64,000 nucleotides of DNA from Achatina immaculata. Taxonomy: Eukaryota > Mollusca > Gastropoda > Stylommatophora > Achatinidae. The notes under the pieces were generated by a model. That model did not search any database, was not told the DNA's origin, and worked only from the letters and a program-made list of their open reading frames with translations. Shown one piece after another: positions 54,222 to 64,000 of the stretch. The stretch is taken from NCBI GenBank assembly GCA_009760885.1, contig CM019715.1, forward strand, positions 22,657,642 to 22,721,641. The letters run 5' to 3'. Position 1 is the first letter of the stretch. Each line of letters begins with the position of its first letter. Both the position numbers and the translations under genes were made by a program.

Positions 54222-54535
54222 ACTGCGAGCTGGTGTTCTTTGCAGCCGATGCTGCGGGGGTGTTGTGATACAGCGTCCTATCGGCATGGGAGCGGGTTAT
54301 GGCGGCTACTTTTTCAGTCCCGGAGTACAGCTAAATAGCAGGGGGGTGTGCAATTCTTCTTTAACAGACTCCACCACCATGAGGACTATGGCGATCCCTG
54401 CCCCCGTTAACCAGGCTAGTCCTGTTACTAGGGGTACCACGGAGAGGTGGGGCAGGGTCTTGGTCAGCTATGGTTCGCTAACCCTGAAGCTAGCATATCA
54501 GCAATGGGCCGCTGATTGCCTCATCGGACCTCCAC
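54222..54535 (+). repeat. dispersed repeat family R, copy 4 (cleanest)
   Basis: From TAACTGCGAGCTGGTGTTCT through GGGAGCGGGTTATGGCGGCT, CTTTAACAGACTCCACCACC, CCTGTTACTAGGGGTACCAC and GGGCAGGGTCTTGGTCAGCT to GATTGCCTCATCGGAC. An open frame runs through it (54265-54765), but other copies do not keep it. Confidence 0.82.
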
Positions 54536-54539
54536 AAAG

Positions 54540-55865
54540 ATATATGTATATATATAATCACATTATATATAATTCATCACATAATACTAGTCACATAATC
54601 GCAGCCAGCTTCTGTTCAGCTTTACCACGATTGGATGACAAGCCATCTTTCATAGCTTTACGGTCCCTCTCTTCTGCGTCACGTGATGTCCCTGAGCCAC
54701 TCAAATACCAGCTCGCGATTGACATCTTAGCAACGGACAAAGCTTTGTTTTATCCTTGCAAGTAAAGAACCCACCCACTACACCCACCAACTCGGCCAGC
54801 GTGGGCACCCGCTTGTGCTATAAAAAGCTTCGTCCAGGGGCACTGTGGCTTAACAGAAAGGCTTCTAGAAACTTCTAAACTTTGGAAATAAAAAAAAAAA
54901 ATTAGAAGAAAAAAAAAACACAACCTGCACGGCCTTTTCAAATAATCATCTGAAAATAATAAGATAATAACATTAGAGAAAGCAAAACTTTGAAAGACAA
55001 GCAACATTACCTGTAACAGTTACAGCAACTTTTGAGGTAAGGAGATAACGCTATGCCAAGCTTATTTACTTCAATGTCTTTAGTTCTCACATTTGTGTGC
55101 TTATGTTTCTATTTGAGGGTCTTCGTGTGCTGGCACTGTTCGTCTGCTTGCTGGCCGAGCCAGCTTTTCCATCACACCGAAACATAGCTGTTGTACATTT
55201 GTTGTGACATTTGCTAAATCTCTGTTGTTACACTGTTTTTTGTTATAAAATTCTTTTTTTTTTTTAAAGTTTATGAATAAATTAACATTTTCCTTCATCT
55301 TCTCGTGTTTTCTCGTTCTAGTTTCGCAGCTTTTTTTTTCGTTTTTTTTCCAGAACTTTCTTAAAAACAACCATTTGAACCGATAAATTAAAAAAAAAAC
55401 TTATTATAATTAATCAGTTTTAATACTGCCAAAGTAACATTAGTCAAAGAGTGGTAAGTTCATTATCCAAGCTAAATTAGATTATTTTTTCTTCTTTTCC
55501 TTATTTTGAAGCGATAATCTCTTCGCTTCTCAGTGAAACATTATGGACACACTTTTCATTAAAATGAGTTTCACAATGAACATTAATTTTTTTTTTCCAT
55601 TTTTCACTAGCACATACCAGCTCTTCCCTTCCAGAATTTTGTCTAGTAATGTAATGTTATTTTTTTTTAAATAAATTACTTATTGTTATCATTTTATCGA
55701 TGTTACGTACGCATCTACATATCCACTGTCTGTTATTAGTTCCTCCATTTACCTCGAGATAGTAATAATAACAACTCATAAAACTTTTATAATAAAACTG
55801 TAGTTCAAGTTTATTTATCCATCGGCTCGTATGGTTCCCGAGGATTTCATTCAGTATCCAGAGTA
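54540..55865. other. nothing recognised
   Basis: AT-rich with A- and T-runs; no coding motifs. Confidence 0.45.
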
Positions 55866-55869
55866 GAAG

Positions 55870-56215
55870 TGAAGCTCTTTGCTTTCATATACATGTTATA
55901 TACATTTCTTTGCTTTCATATACAAGTTATACAAAACTCTTTGCTTTCATATACAAGTTATATACAACTCTTTGTTTTCATATACATGTTTTATACAATT
56001 CTTTGCTTTCATATACAAGTTACATAAAACTTTTTGCTTTTATATACAAGTTATATACAACTCTTTGCTTTCATATACAAGTTATATAAAACTCTTTGCT
56101 TTCATATACAAGTTATATACAATTCTTTGCTTTTACATACAAGTTATATACAATTCTTTGCTTTCATATACAAGTTATATACAATTCTTTGCTTTCACAA
56201 ACAAGTTATAACCAG
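55870..56215 (+). repeat. 30-31 bp minisatellite, about 11 copies
   Basis: TTCTTTGCTTTCATATACAA + GTTATATACAA; mainly CTC/TTC variation. Confidence 0.94.
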
Positions 56216-56395
56216 CAAGATGAACTGGACACTGAGAAAGGATATTCTGTCTTGATATGACACAGAGATTTTAAGTGATATGTTTAAATCCTAAAACTTT
56301 AGTTTACATTGTTTTCGCACTGCTCTGCTTCCTTTTCGCTCAACTCTTAAAATCCCAGTTGCTTACTGTCCAACCCTGCAGAGTTCTGCTCACAT

Positions 56396-57130
56396 ACGAG
56401 GGTCATAACAAAAGTCATGAGCAAATTTAAAAAAAAAAAAAAAGAATTTATAGACAGAGAAAATATAAATGCATCACCTTAACTGCATCCTTTTCTTCAC
56501 TTTTCAACATAATCTCCATTTCTCTACGCACATTTTCCCCGTCGTTCTGTAAGTTTGAAAATACCGTCCCGGTAGAATTCCGTTCCAGATGACCGATGGC
56601 ACACACGCACTGCTTTCTGGACGTACTTTCTTGTGGGAGCCAGCGGGTACAAACTTTTCTATTGCCTAGGGTTTCAATCATTTCCTGTACTGCATTGTGT
56701 TCTGTTCAAAGATTTACAGCGATTTCAGATACTATTGCATGTTTGTCTTCTTTAATGATGTCGTCAACCCTTTCCACGTTGCGTTCAGTGGAGGCAGTTC
56801 GAGGGCGACCGCTGCGAGACATATCTTGGATGTTCGTGTTTCCATCTTTGAAATGTTTCACCAACCTCCTAACACTGCTAGCACCCATACACACATCTCC
56901 ATAAGCAAGTTGAAGTTTTTGATGAATTTCAGCAGCGGGGAGTTCCTCTTTAACGAGGAACTCAAATAACAGCACGTTGACGAAACGAAACTTCAGCACT
57001 CGCCATTTTATTTATGTTTCGCGTGGTCAAGTGGCACATAATGGTGACGTCATGTGACCTCTACATGAAGTGCAAAGGATGCAGATTAAGGTGAAACATT
57101 TATATTTTCTCTGTCTATAAATTCTGATTT
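56396..57130 (-). mobile_element. internally deleted mariner-type transposon
   Basis: 56443-56471 (AGAATTTATAGACAGAGAAA and on) is the exact reverse complement of 57097-57125, about 29 bp, with weaker pairing inward. The left end starts TACGAGGGTCATAACAAAAG, a mariner-like terminus; the matching outer right end is lost. About 0.7 kb, too short for a full transposase. Confidence 0.78.
56480..56999 (-). pseudogene. mariner transposase remnant
   Basis: The first 97 codons (56706-56999) give the N-terminal DNA-binding part: FEFLVKEELPAAEIHQKL, VYGD-like GASSVRRLVKHFKDGNT, SRSGRPRTASTERNVERVD, KHAIVSEIAVNL. After a shift, EMIETLGNRKVCTRW follows, then a jump to a C-terminal-like stretch (NDGENVRREMEIM). 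The catalytic core is deleted. Not the same family as the 2387-3617 copy. Confidence 0.82.
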
Positions 57131-57244
57131 TAAAAAACAATCTGTACTTCTAGAGTTTTCTATTTTTTCCTTGACGCCTGACCCCTACTCAATTCCAGGA
57201 CCTCTGGGTTTAAGCCTGTTAGGTCTAATGGGATAATCCACAAC

Positions 57245-57610
57245 TGAAGAAACATCTAAGGGCCTTTTTTTTAAATACTCTAACTACCGAACTCAGCCTT
57301 TGTTTAATAGTCTAACCAACTAACTCAGGCTTTGTTTAATACTCTAACTACCGAACTCAGCCTTTGTTTAATACTCTAACTACCGAACTCAGCCTTTGTT
57401 TAATAGTCTAACCAACTAACTCAGCCTTTGTATAATACTCTACCGAACTCAGCCTTTGTTTAATACTGTAACCAACGAACTCAGGCTTTGTTTAATATTT
57501 TAACTACCGAACTCAACTTTTGTTTAATACTCTTAACTATAGAACTCAGTTTTTGTTTAATTACAGAACTCAACTTTTGTTTAATACTCTAACTACCGAA
57601 CTCACACAAG
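57245..57610 (+). repeat. about 31-bp minisatellite, ~10 copies
   Basis: TTTGTTTAATACTCTAACTA + CCGAACTCAGCC; several shortened units. Confidence 0.92.
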
Positions 57611-57719
57611 AGACTGTTGTCATCTCTCCACATTCACCATGGCAGTGTTATAGTCATTGAAAATACTGATCAGTTCATCGGTTGTGGACGAATGCCTATT
57701 CTTCTTCTTCTTCTTCTTC

Positions 57720-58210
57720 TAAAACCGTGAGCTGATGTTCTTTGCAGCAGACGCGGCTAAGATGCTGAAGCACCGCAAGGTGTCGGATTTGGAACGGGTT
57801 ATGGCGGCTATTTTTTTTGTCAGCTCCTGTGTGTAATACGTCTTTAGCAGACTCCGCGACCAAGTGGGCTTCGGCGATCCCTGCCCCGTTGTCCAGGCTA
57901 GACCTGTTGCTGGCAGGGCCGTCTTAACAGCATCGGGGACCCCGGGACAAAGAAGTAATAAAAGTCCAGGCACGCACCCACAGTATACGCCTTATATACA
58001 TTCATATACATATATATGTATATATACATATTTTATACATTTGGGGTCCCTGTGTAGTTCCCAGGTGGGGCCATGCATTAAGACGGCACTGGTTACTGGG
58101 GGTACCAATTAAAAGATGGGACAGGGTCTTGGTTAGATGTGATTCATCAATCCTGATACTAGCACGTCAGTTATGGGCCCGCTGATTTGCCAAATCGGAC
58201 AGCATCTTCA
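57720..58210 (+). repeat. dispersed repeat family R, copy 5, with MITE inside
   Basis: AAACCGTGAGCTGATGTTCT, GGAACGGGTTATGGCGGCTA, TCCCTGCCCCGTTGTCCAGG and, after the MITE, GGGACAGGGTCTTGGTTAGA to AAATCGGACAGCATCTTCAT. Preceded by a (TTC)n run. Confidence 0.87.
57914..58091. mobile_element. 178-bp hAT MITE with 8-bp target duplication
   Basis: Ends CAGGGCCGTCTTAA and, reversed, CAGTGCCGTCTTAA; flanks GTTGCTGG (57906-57913) and GTTACTGG (58092-58099). Centre is an AT-rich palindrome (ATATACATATATATGTATAT). R copy 4 has the uninterrupted site (CCTGTTACTAGGGG). Confidence 0.88.
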
Positions 58211-58574
58211 TTCCCATTTTCACTTGTTTATGACAGGAAGAAAGTTAGACGACACCTGTTTCTTAACTGTGAGAAAAGCAATGCTACAGTAATATATAGA
58301 ACTCCTGCTTCTTTCCGCTTTAAAAAAAATGTTACGAATTCAGGAAATAGTTCAGCATCTGTTGGGCTGATTTTAACGTGAATATTCACTTCTCTCAGTA
58401 CGCAAACACTGTGTCTAGTTGCGAAAGTGGCTATTCTCTGCAGACTTGATCCCAGGACCTTTACGGAGCAGGCCGGTACTGCAAGCATAGAGCTATCATT
58501 AATTTGGTTTGTACGCGCTTTTGATAGCAGCGGTAAGAAAGATGATCAAATAGAAATATCTCTCCACCTGATTT
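58211..58574. other. nothing recognised
   Basis: No supported feature. Confidence 0.4.
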
Positions 58575-59300
58575 CACTTTCTTGCTCTCACTCTTTCTTC
58601 TCAGATCCTCTCTCTCTCTCTCTGTCTTTTCTCTCTCTCTCTCTCTTTATTTCTCTCTCTCTCTTTCCCCCTCTCTTCCCTCCCCCCCCTCTCTCTCTTT
58701 TTCCCCCTCTCTCTCTTTCGTGCTCTTTTTTGTCTTTTTATCTCTCTTTCTCTGTCCCTTTCTCTTTCCTTCTCTCACTTTCCCTCTCTTTTTCTCGCTC
58801 TTTTTTCTCTCTTTATTTCTCTTTTTCTGCCCCTTTCTCTTCCCTCCTCTCTCTATCTTTCTCGCTCTTTTTATCTCTCTTTCTCTGTCCCTTTCTCTTC
58901 CCCCCTCTCTCTCTCTCTTTCCCTCTCTCTCTCTCTTTCTTTCTCGCTCTTTTTATCTCTCTTTCTCTGTCCCTTTCTCCCCCCTCTCTCTCTCTCTTTC
59001 CCTCTCTCTCTCTCTTTCTCGCTCTTTTTTATCTTTCTATCTCTCTTTCTCTTTTTCCTCCCTCCCTCTCTTTCTCGCTCTTTTTTCTCTCTTTATCTCT
59101 CTTTCTCTTTCCCTCTTTCTTTATCTTTCTTTTCTCTCTCTTTCTTTCTCTTTCTCTCTTTATTTCTCTTTATGCATCCCCTCTATCTCTCTTTCTGTCT
59201 CCCACTTTCTCTCTCTTACTCTTTCTCTCTCTCTTCTTTTCTCACTCATTCTTTCTTCCGTCTTTCTCTCCCTCTCTGTCTCCCCCCCCCCCCCCCACCT
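58575..59300 (+). repeat. 725-bp polypyrimidine tract
   Basis: Almost pure C/T (CTCTCTTTCTCTG, CCCCCTCTCTCTC), ending in a C15 run at about 59282, with about 70-bp internal periodicity (CGCTCTTTTTATCTCTCTTT). Ser/Leu/Phe open frames of 244-318 codons are artefacts. Confidence 0.97.
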
Positions 59301-59584
59301 TAAAAAACGAAAATGAATGCAGAAACCCATTTATAGTGACAAGCATGAAATTTATGAATAAACATAATAAAAAAAATAAATAACATTCATTTTCAGCGTC
59401 GGCTAAAGGAAACACTTGACAATCATTGAAAAATTCAAGACAAAAGAAGAATAAGAAAGAAACACGTGAACACATTGTTCGCCTGGCGTGGGAAATCAAA
59501 CATGACAGAAATGAAGACGATAGCATAACCGTTCTAAACAGAAAAGATTAATCACCAAGCTCCTGTTAGTGATTACGATGATGA

Positions 59585-59800
59585 TGATGAATGACTTATT
59601 AATTAGTTTTCGTGTTGGAAAGCATTGGCTATCATGCTTATCCATCTTGCGCGGTCCTTGGTGATCTCAGTCAACTCAAATGCTTTCATTTTTTTTTTCA
59701 TGCCCCTTGGTCAGTCCATCGAGACCATTTTTCGCTTGGGCCTCTCCTTATTCATCTTCTTCCCTTGAATTTTCCTGTCATAAAACAATCGATAATGACT
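59585..59800 (-). mobile_element. LINE 3' end
   Basis: Minus frame PKRKMVSMD, AFELTEITKDRARWISMI, ANAFQHEN then stop, and a (CAT)n tail (plus-strand GATGATGATG at 59577-59590). KDR-RW-SM--N is a common last segment of LINE ORFs. Confidence 0.65.
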
Positions 59801-60095
59801 ACTTAATGATGATGGACTTATTGATCATAATGATGATTATGATGATGTAACTATCAGAGCGTGGTGCCATTGAACAGCTTACACGTGCTGTTCAAAGTTT
59901 TACCTGCCCTGACAGAACCTCACATTTAGATGTACTGGGGGTTAATCTGACCAGCCATGTTTGGCTGCAGCCGATTACAACGTCCTTCGTCCAGTCCTAA
60001 AATGAGAAAGTGGACGACTCCGATTACCCCTTTGATAGCCACTATAAAAAAAAAGAGTGACGTATGTTATTTCTTCTGTTTCTTTAACCGTTGTC

Positions 60096-60395
60096 TTCAT
60101 TCATTCATTCATTCATTCATTCATTTGCATGGCATGTCCCTTGCGGAACTTTTCTTCCCTAACAACACTCCTGTAGGGCTTTCGGTTGTGAGCAAGATGG
60201 CCTGCTGCTGATGCATCCATTTGCAGATCATCAACGATGTCTTGCAGCCATATTCGCCTTGGTCTTCCTCTCTTTCTTTTTCCCATTATGTACCCTTCCA
60301 AAACAGTTTTCTCTAGATTATCATGAAGTTTAATTTGTCCAAAATATTTAAGTTTTCTCTCTTTAATCCTCTTTACTAGCCAGCCTTCTTCAATA
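60096..60395 (-). mobile_element. RTE 3' fragment
   Basis: CATTCATTCATTC tail, then a small duplication (GCATGGCATGTCCC), the C-terminus HLAHNRKPYRS, GRPRRIWLQDIVDDLQMD and GKRKRG; stops at about 60395 after KYFGQIKL-like. Confidence 0.88.
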
Positions 60396-60650
60396 TATTT
60401 TTCATTATGTAGAACAAAAACTGAATTAAATTTAATGGGCGATTTCTTGACGGAGTGGGCTTGAGATAGCAGTTTTCTTAGCTGAAAACTGCTCTATGTG
60501 GCGGTCCTGCAGTGGGCTGTTGTGCCAACTCTGTTGGTGGTGTAGAGCTCCAGTTGGCCTCTGAGAATCCCCACGTCTCCTTCACCTTTTTTTGGGTCCA
60601 TTCAGGACTTGTGGCCAACTCTTTATCGTCAGGGCTTTAAAATCGTTCAG
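60396..60650. other. nothing recognised
   Basis: No supported feature. Confidence 0.35.
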
Positions 60651-60654
60651 CTGT

Positions 60655-61052
60655 AATAGTAGTAGCAGCAGCAGTGATAATGGTAGTAGTAGTAGCAGCA
60701 GCAGTAGTAGTAGTAGTAGTAGCAGCAGCAGTAGCAGCAGCAGTAGTAGTAGTAGACAGTGTTCAAGTTTTGACTAGAAGCAAAAAAGGTCTGCTTGAAG
60801 TAGTAGTAGTAGCAGAAACAGCAGTAGCGGAAGTAGTAATAGTAGTAGTAATAGTAGTAGTAGTAGTAGTAATAGTAGTAGTAGTAGTAGTAGTAGTAGT
60901 GACAGCAGCAACGGTAGTAATTGTAGTAGTAGTAGTAGTGACAGCAGCAACGGTAGTAGTTGTAGTACCAGAGGTAACAGTAACAATAGAAGTATAAATG
61001 CGAGAAGAAGAAGAAGAAGAAGAAGAAGAAGAAGAAGAAGAAGAAGAAGAAG
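60655..61052 (+). repeat. TAG/CAG and AAG trinucleotide arrays
   Basis: 60655-60755 and 60800-60975 are AGT/AGC arrays with a 36-bp internal repeat (GTAGTAGTGACAGCAGCAAC); 61002-61050 is (AAG)n. Frames on both strands are artefacts. Confidence 0.95.
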
Positions 61053-61404
61053 CATTCACATTTGAAGCTGACATGAACACGAACTATGAAATAATCCAAA
61101 TCTGACGCAAGAAAATGAGCCAGCAGATTATAATTTATCATCAGAAAAATAAATAAACTCTCTGTGAAGTCATCTTTCTGAAGATTTTTTTTTGTTCTTT
61201 AGTTTCGTGAATTCTGACAGGTTTTCTTTCAGGAAAATGGCAGTCCAATCATTGCGCGCTTCCTATCAGAGGAAGCCAGGGTAAAATGAACTTATGGAAT
61301 ATTCGTAAATCCAGCATCAGAAATAAAAGAAAGTGCTGAAACACGTATCTAAGCTCAAAGGTTCTCAAGCTATTTCAAGTAGCTGCCCTCAAAAGTTAAG
61401 GATA

Positions 61405-61700
61405 AGTAGCAGCAGTTGCGAAGTGAATTAATCACTTTCTCGCTGATCAGACGACCCGGTTTCGATTTGCACTCATCAATGCTCGCACTCGCGAGGTTCA
61501 CCTAGCCTCAAGAAGAAAGTGAGTACCAGGCTTAACGCTCTGGGAAAGCCGCTAGCTACGGAGTTAGTGCTGATGACGACACTAGTCGACCGTTTCTGGT
61601 CAAGACTGAGCAGCAGAGCACTCATGGTTTAACGACCATGTGCAGTGAAGCTGGTTCACAGCTCTTACCTTTGCCTTCACGTAAAGATAAATCGCGTCGT
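61405..61700 (+). mobile_element. probable degenerate tRNA-type SINE
   Basis: GTTGCGAAGTGAATTAATCA (A-box-like) and CGGTTTCGATTTGC (B-box-like) about 40 bp apart, then GGTTCACCTAGCCTC, which matches GGTTCACCCAGCCTC in the SINE at 13245. The remainder (GACGACACTAGTCGACCG) differs. Family uncertain. Confidence 0.45.
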
Positions 61701-61825
61701 CTCTTCCCCAACCATCGTGCACACTGTACTAAATTAAAAACCTTTACATATTTCTAATAGATTCATCTCATAAGGCTAATATCCCAGTTTGTTTCTTTTT
61801 GTCGTTCTGCAGGTTAAATGATTCC

Positions 61826-62450
61826 GTCAGTCAGTCAGTTAGTTAGTCAGTCAGTCAGTTAGTTATTTGCATGTCCCTTGCGGAACTTTGCCTCCCTAAC
61901 AGCACTCCTGTAGGCCTCTCGGCTGTAAGCACAATGCCCTGCTGCTGATGCGTCCATTTGCAGATCATCAACGATGTCTTGCAGCCATCTTCGTTTTGGT
62001 CTTCTTCTCTTTCTTCCTTACTAGCCAGCCTTCTTCAGTATTAAGTTCTTGTAGTATGGATATATTTGTTCTTTTCTGTGTCCATGATATTTGAAGAACT
62101 CTTCTGTAGCATTTACATTCAAAGGCATTTATGTGTTTCTCAGCTGTTTTGTTAAGTGTCCCGATCTCACGAGCATATGTTGTGATGAGAAAGATGCATG
62201 CCCTTAACAATATTATTTTTATAGTTCTGTCTGTTCCTCTCCACATATTCTTTAGTTGTTTTATTTTCTGAAGAGCGATAGATGTCATCCTTTTAACATT
62301 CTTCATTGTATCTCCATTATTAGTTAGTAATGATCCAAGATATTCATAACTCTCCACCTTTTCTAATTTTTCCTCATTGATATATATTTCACCTACTTAT
62401 TTGTTGTGTCATTTGTAATCAATTTAGTTTTCTTTGCATTAAGATAAAGG
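61826..62450 (-). mobile_element. RTE 3' fragment with CAGT-type tail
   Basis: GTCAGTCAGTCAGTTAGTTA tail, then the C-terminus; about 129 codons read YEYLGSLLTNNGDTMKN, YAREIGTLNKTAEKHINAF. The stretch between GRPRR and EEGWLV is deleted near 62015. Ends near 62450 at AAGATAAAGGG. Confidence 0.88.
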
Positions 62451-62689
62451 GTAAATGACTCCAGTCTGGATATCACTGATACAGCGTGTTTTATACTCTA
62501 TAATTCGTATTCTATACCTGTTGCCAACTGAACGTAGCGTATGGTCATATTTGTCGAGTAAAATGTGATGCAAGAGAATTTATATAATTTGTGATTCGTC
62601 CACAAAACCAAAGCAAAGTTCTCTATATAAATCTTCAGGGAGTAATTTCAACTTTTATTATCAGTCTGCCTGTGAACAAGCAAAGATAC

Positions 62690-63460
62690 AATCAGTGAAC
62701 AAAGACAGTCAATGAACAAGACAATCAATGAACAAGATAATCAATGAACAAACATAGATACAGTCAGTGAACAAGACAGTCAATGAACAAGTATAGATAC
62801 AGTCAATGAACAAGATAGTCAATGAACATGCTTAGATATAGTCAGTGAACAATATAGTCAATGAAAAAGCATATATGCAGTCAACGAACAAGCAAAGATA
62901 CAGTCAGTGAACAAGCAAAGATAAAGTCAATGAACATGTACAGATACAGTCAGTGAACAAGCAAAGATAAAGTCAGTGAACAAGTACAGATACAGTCAGT
63001 GAACAAGCAAAGATAAAGTCAGTGAACAAGCAGTGAACAAACAAGATAGAAAGATACAGTCAATGAACAAGCACATATACAGTCAGTGAACAAGCAAAGA
63101 TAAAGTCAGTGAAAACGCAATGATATAGCCAGTGAACAAGCATACATAAAATCAGCGAACAAGCATAGATAAAGTCAGTGAACATGCATAAAGTCAGTGA
63201 ACAAGCAAAGATAAAGTCAGTGAACAAGCAGTGAACAAACAAGATAGAAAGATACAGTCAATGAACAAGCACATATACAGTCAGTGAACAAGCAAAGATA
63301 AAGTCAGTGAACAAGCAAAAATTAAGTCAGTGAAAACGCATTGATATAGCCAGTGAACAAGCATACATAAAATCAGTGAACAAGCATAGATAAAGTCAGT
63401 GAACATGCATAAAGTCAGTGAACAAGCAAAGATAAAGTCAGTGAACATGCATAGACAGTC
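62690..63460 (+). repeat. 22-25 bp minisatellite with 198-bp higher-order repeat
   Basis: GTCAGTGAACAAGCAAAGATA units. In the right part a block marked GCAGTGAACAAACAAGATAG recurs 198 bp apart (63031, 63229), showing duplication of a multi-unit block. Confidence 0.94.
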
Positions 63461-64000
63461 TGTCAATTAAATAATGCAAATGAAGAGAATAATTCTGTGA
63501 ATTTACCCCAGGCAGAAAACAGTCAAAGATTGAAAATAAATTCAAGTCAATAAATCAAGAATCATCCTTATCATCCACAAATACTCGTATATTGCAGGTA
63601 GACGTAAACGATCATGCTTGTCACTTACCTGGTCTCCACTTTTTGTGCTCTGCTTCAATTCCAGTACATTTTTTTCGCTATAATTCTCAAGTATTTTGCT
63701 ATTTATTTACAGCTTTTCAAGCACTGTCTCATAAGACTTAACGCCTTAGTAGAAAGCCCCTGTATAAAAGCCGTATTTACCTTCTAGGATCATTCTGTTA
63801 TGGCTGTTTACATATAGTTATAATTTGTTGTGCCAAGTTGCTTCATTGATAATTTATTCGCGTTTTAAATTAATGATTATTGAAAGTCGTTCTGCGATAC
63901 GGCTCATTAGGTAGACTGTAGTGTTTAAAATATTTCGCATTTTCCCCCTTTTTTTGAGCGTTCTTCAATACTGAGGTAATAACTGACTTACACAAGCCGA
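63461..64000. other. nothing recognised
   Basis: AT-rich window edge without supported features. Confidence 0.4.

Noticed and set aside
54265..54765. 166-codon plus ORF
   Set aside because: Runs through dispersed repeat R copy 4; the frame is broken in every other copy.
58427..59383. 318-codon Ser/Leu/Phe-rich ORF
   Set aside because: Low-complexity polypyrimidine tract.
60647..61141. Tyr/Cys-, Val- and Ser-rich ORFs
   Set aside because: Frames of TAG/CAG and AAG trinucleotide repeats.

Overview
The window looks like intron-rich, repeat-dense nuclear DNA of an invertebrate animal. There are no operons, ribosomal RNA genes or long intact host ORFs. The one recognisable host gene is split into short exons with GT-AG (one GC-AG) introns. 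The mix of RTE-type LINEs, Penelope-like elements (PLEs), tRNA-headed SINEs, mariner and hAT fragments and many minisatellites fits a lophotrochozoan, perhaps a mollusc. That placement is inference and is weak at genus level.

Host gene (minus strand, 25952 down to 3871, continuing past the left edge): a STARD3/MLN64-type gene, a MENTAL membrane domain followed by a START lipid-binding domain. I could place eight coding exons by hand. Each has splice sites, and reading phases match at every join checked: 25796-25952, 21039-21116, 16415-16468, 15427-15580, 13576-13686, 8882-8940, 4654-4812 and 3871-3966, about 285 codons. The exon for the loop between membrane segments 1 and 2 was not found, and the last two thirds of START lie beyond position 1. 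Introns are filled with LINEs, PLEs, a SINE, a hAT MITE, a mariner and minisatellites. Two of the minisatellites have copied the splice-site edge of a neighbouring exon (8941-9750 and 25616-25740).

Left flank (1-2386): end of a LINE ORF in which an 87-bp piece has expanded into about 14 tandem copies. Right of the gene (26000-64000) I found no host gene. 26172-34000 holds a transposase relic, a SINE, a LINE with RNase H split by a PLE tandem pair, and RTE fragments. 34700-39200 and 44280-44820 hold nested LINE pieces with clear target duplications and a preserved empty site. A roughly 450-bp dispersed repeat of unknown class (here 'family R') occurs five times (34.7, 42.8, 51.7, 54.2 and 57.7 kb). 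One copy gave rise to a 34-bp minisatellite and another carries a hAT MITE. The rest is simple repeats, minisatellites and sequence in which I recognise nothing.

Most long ORFs here are products of tandem repeats or decayed transposons and are not annotated as genes.
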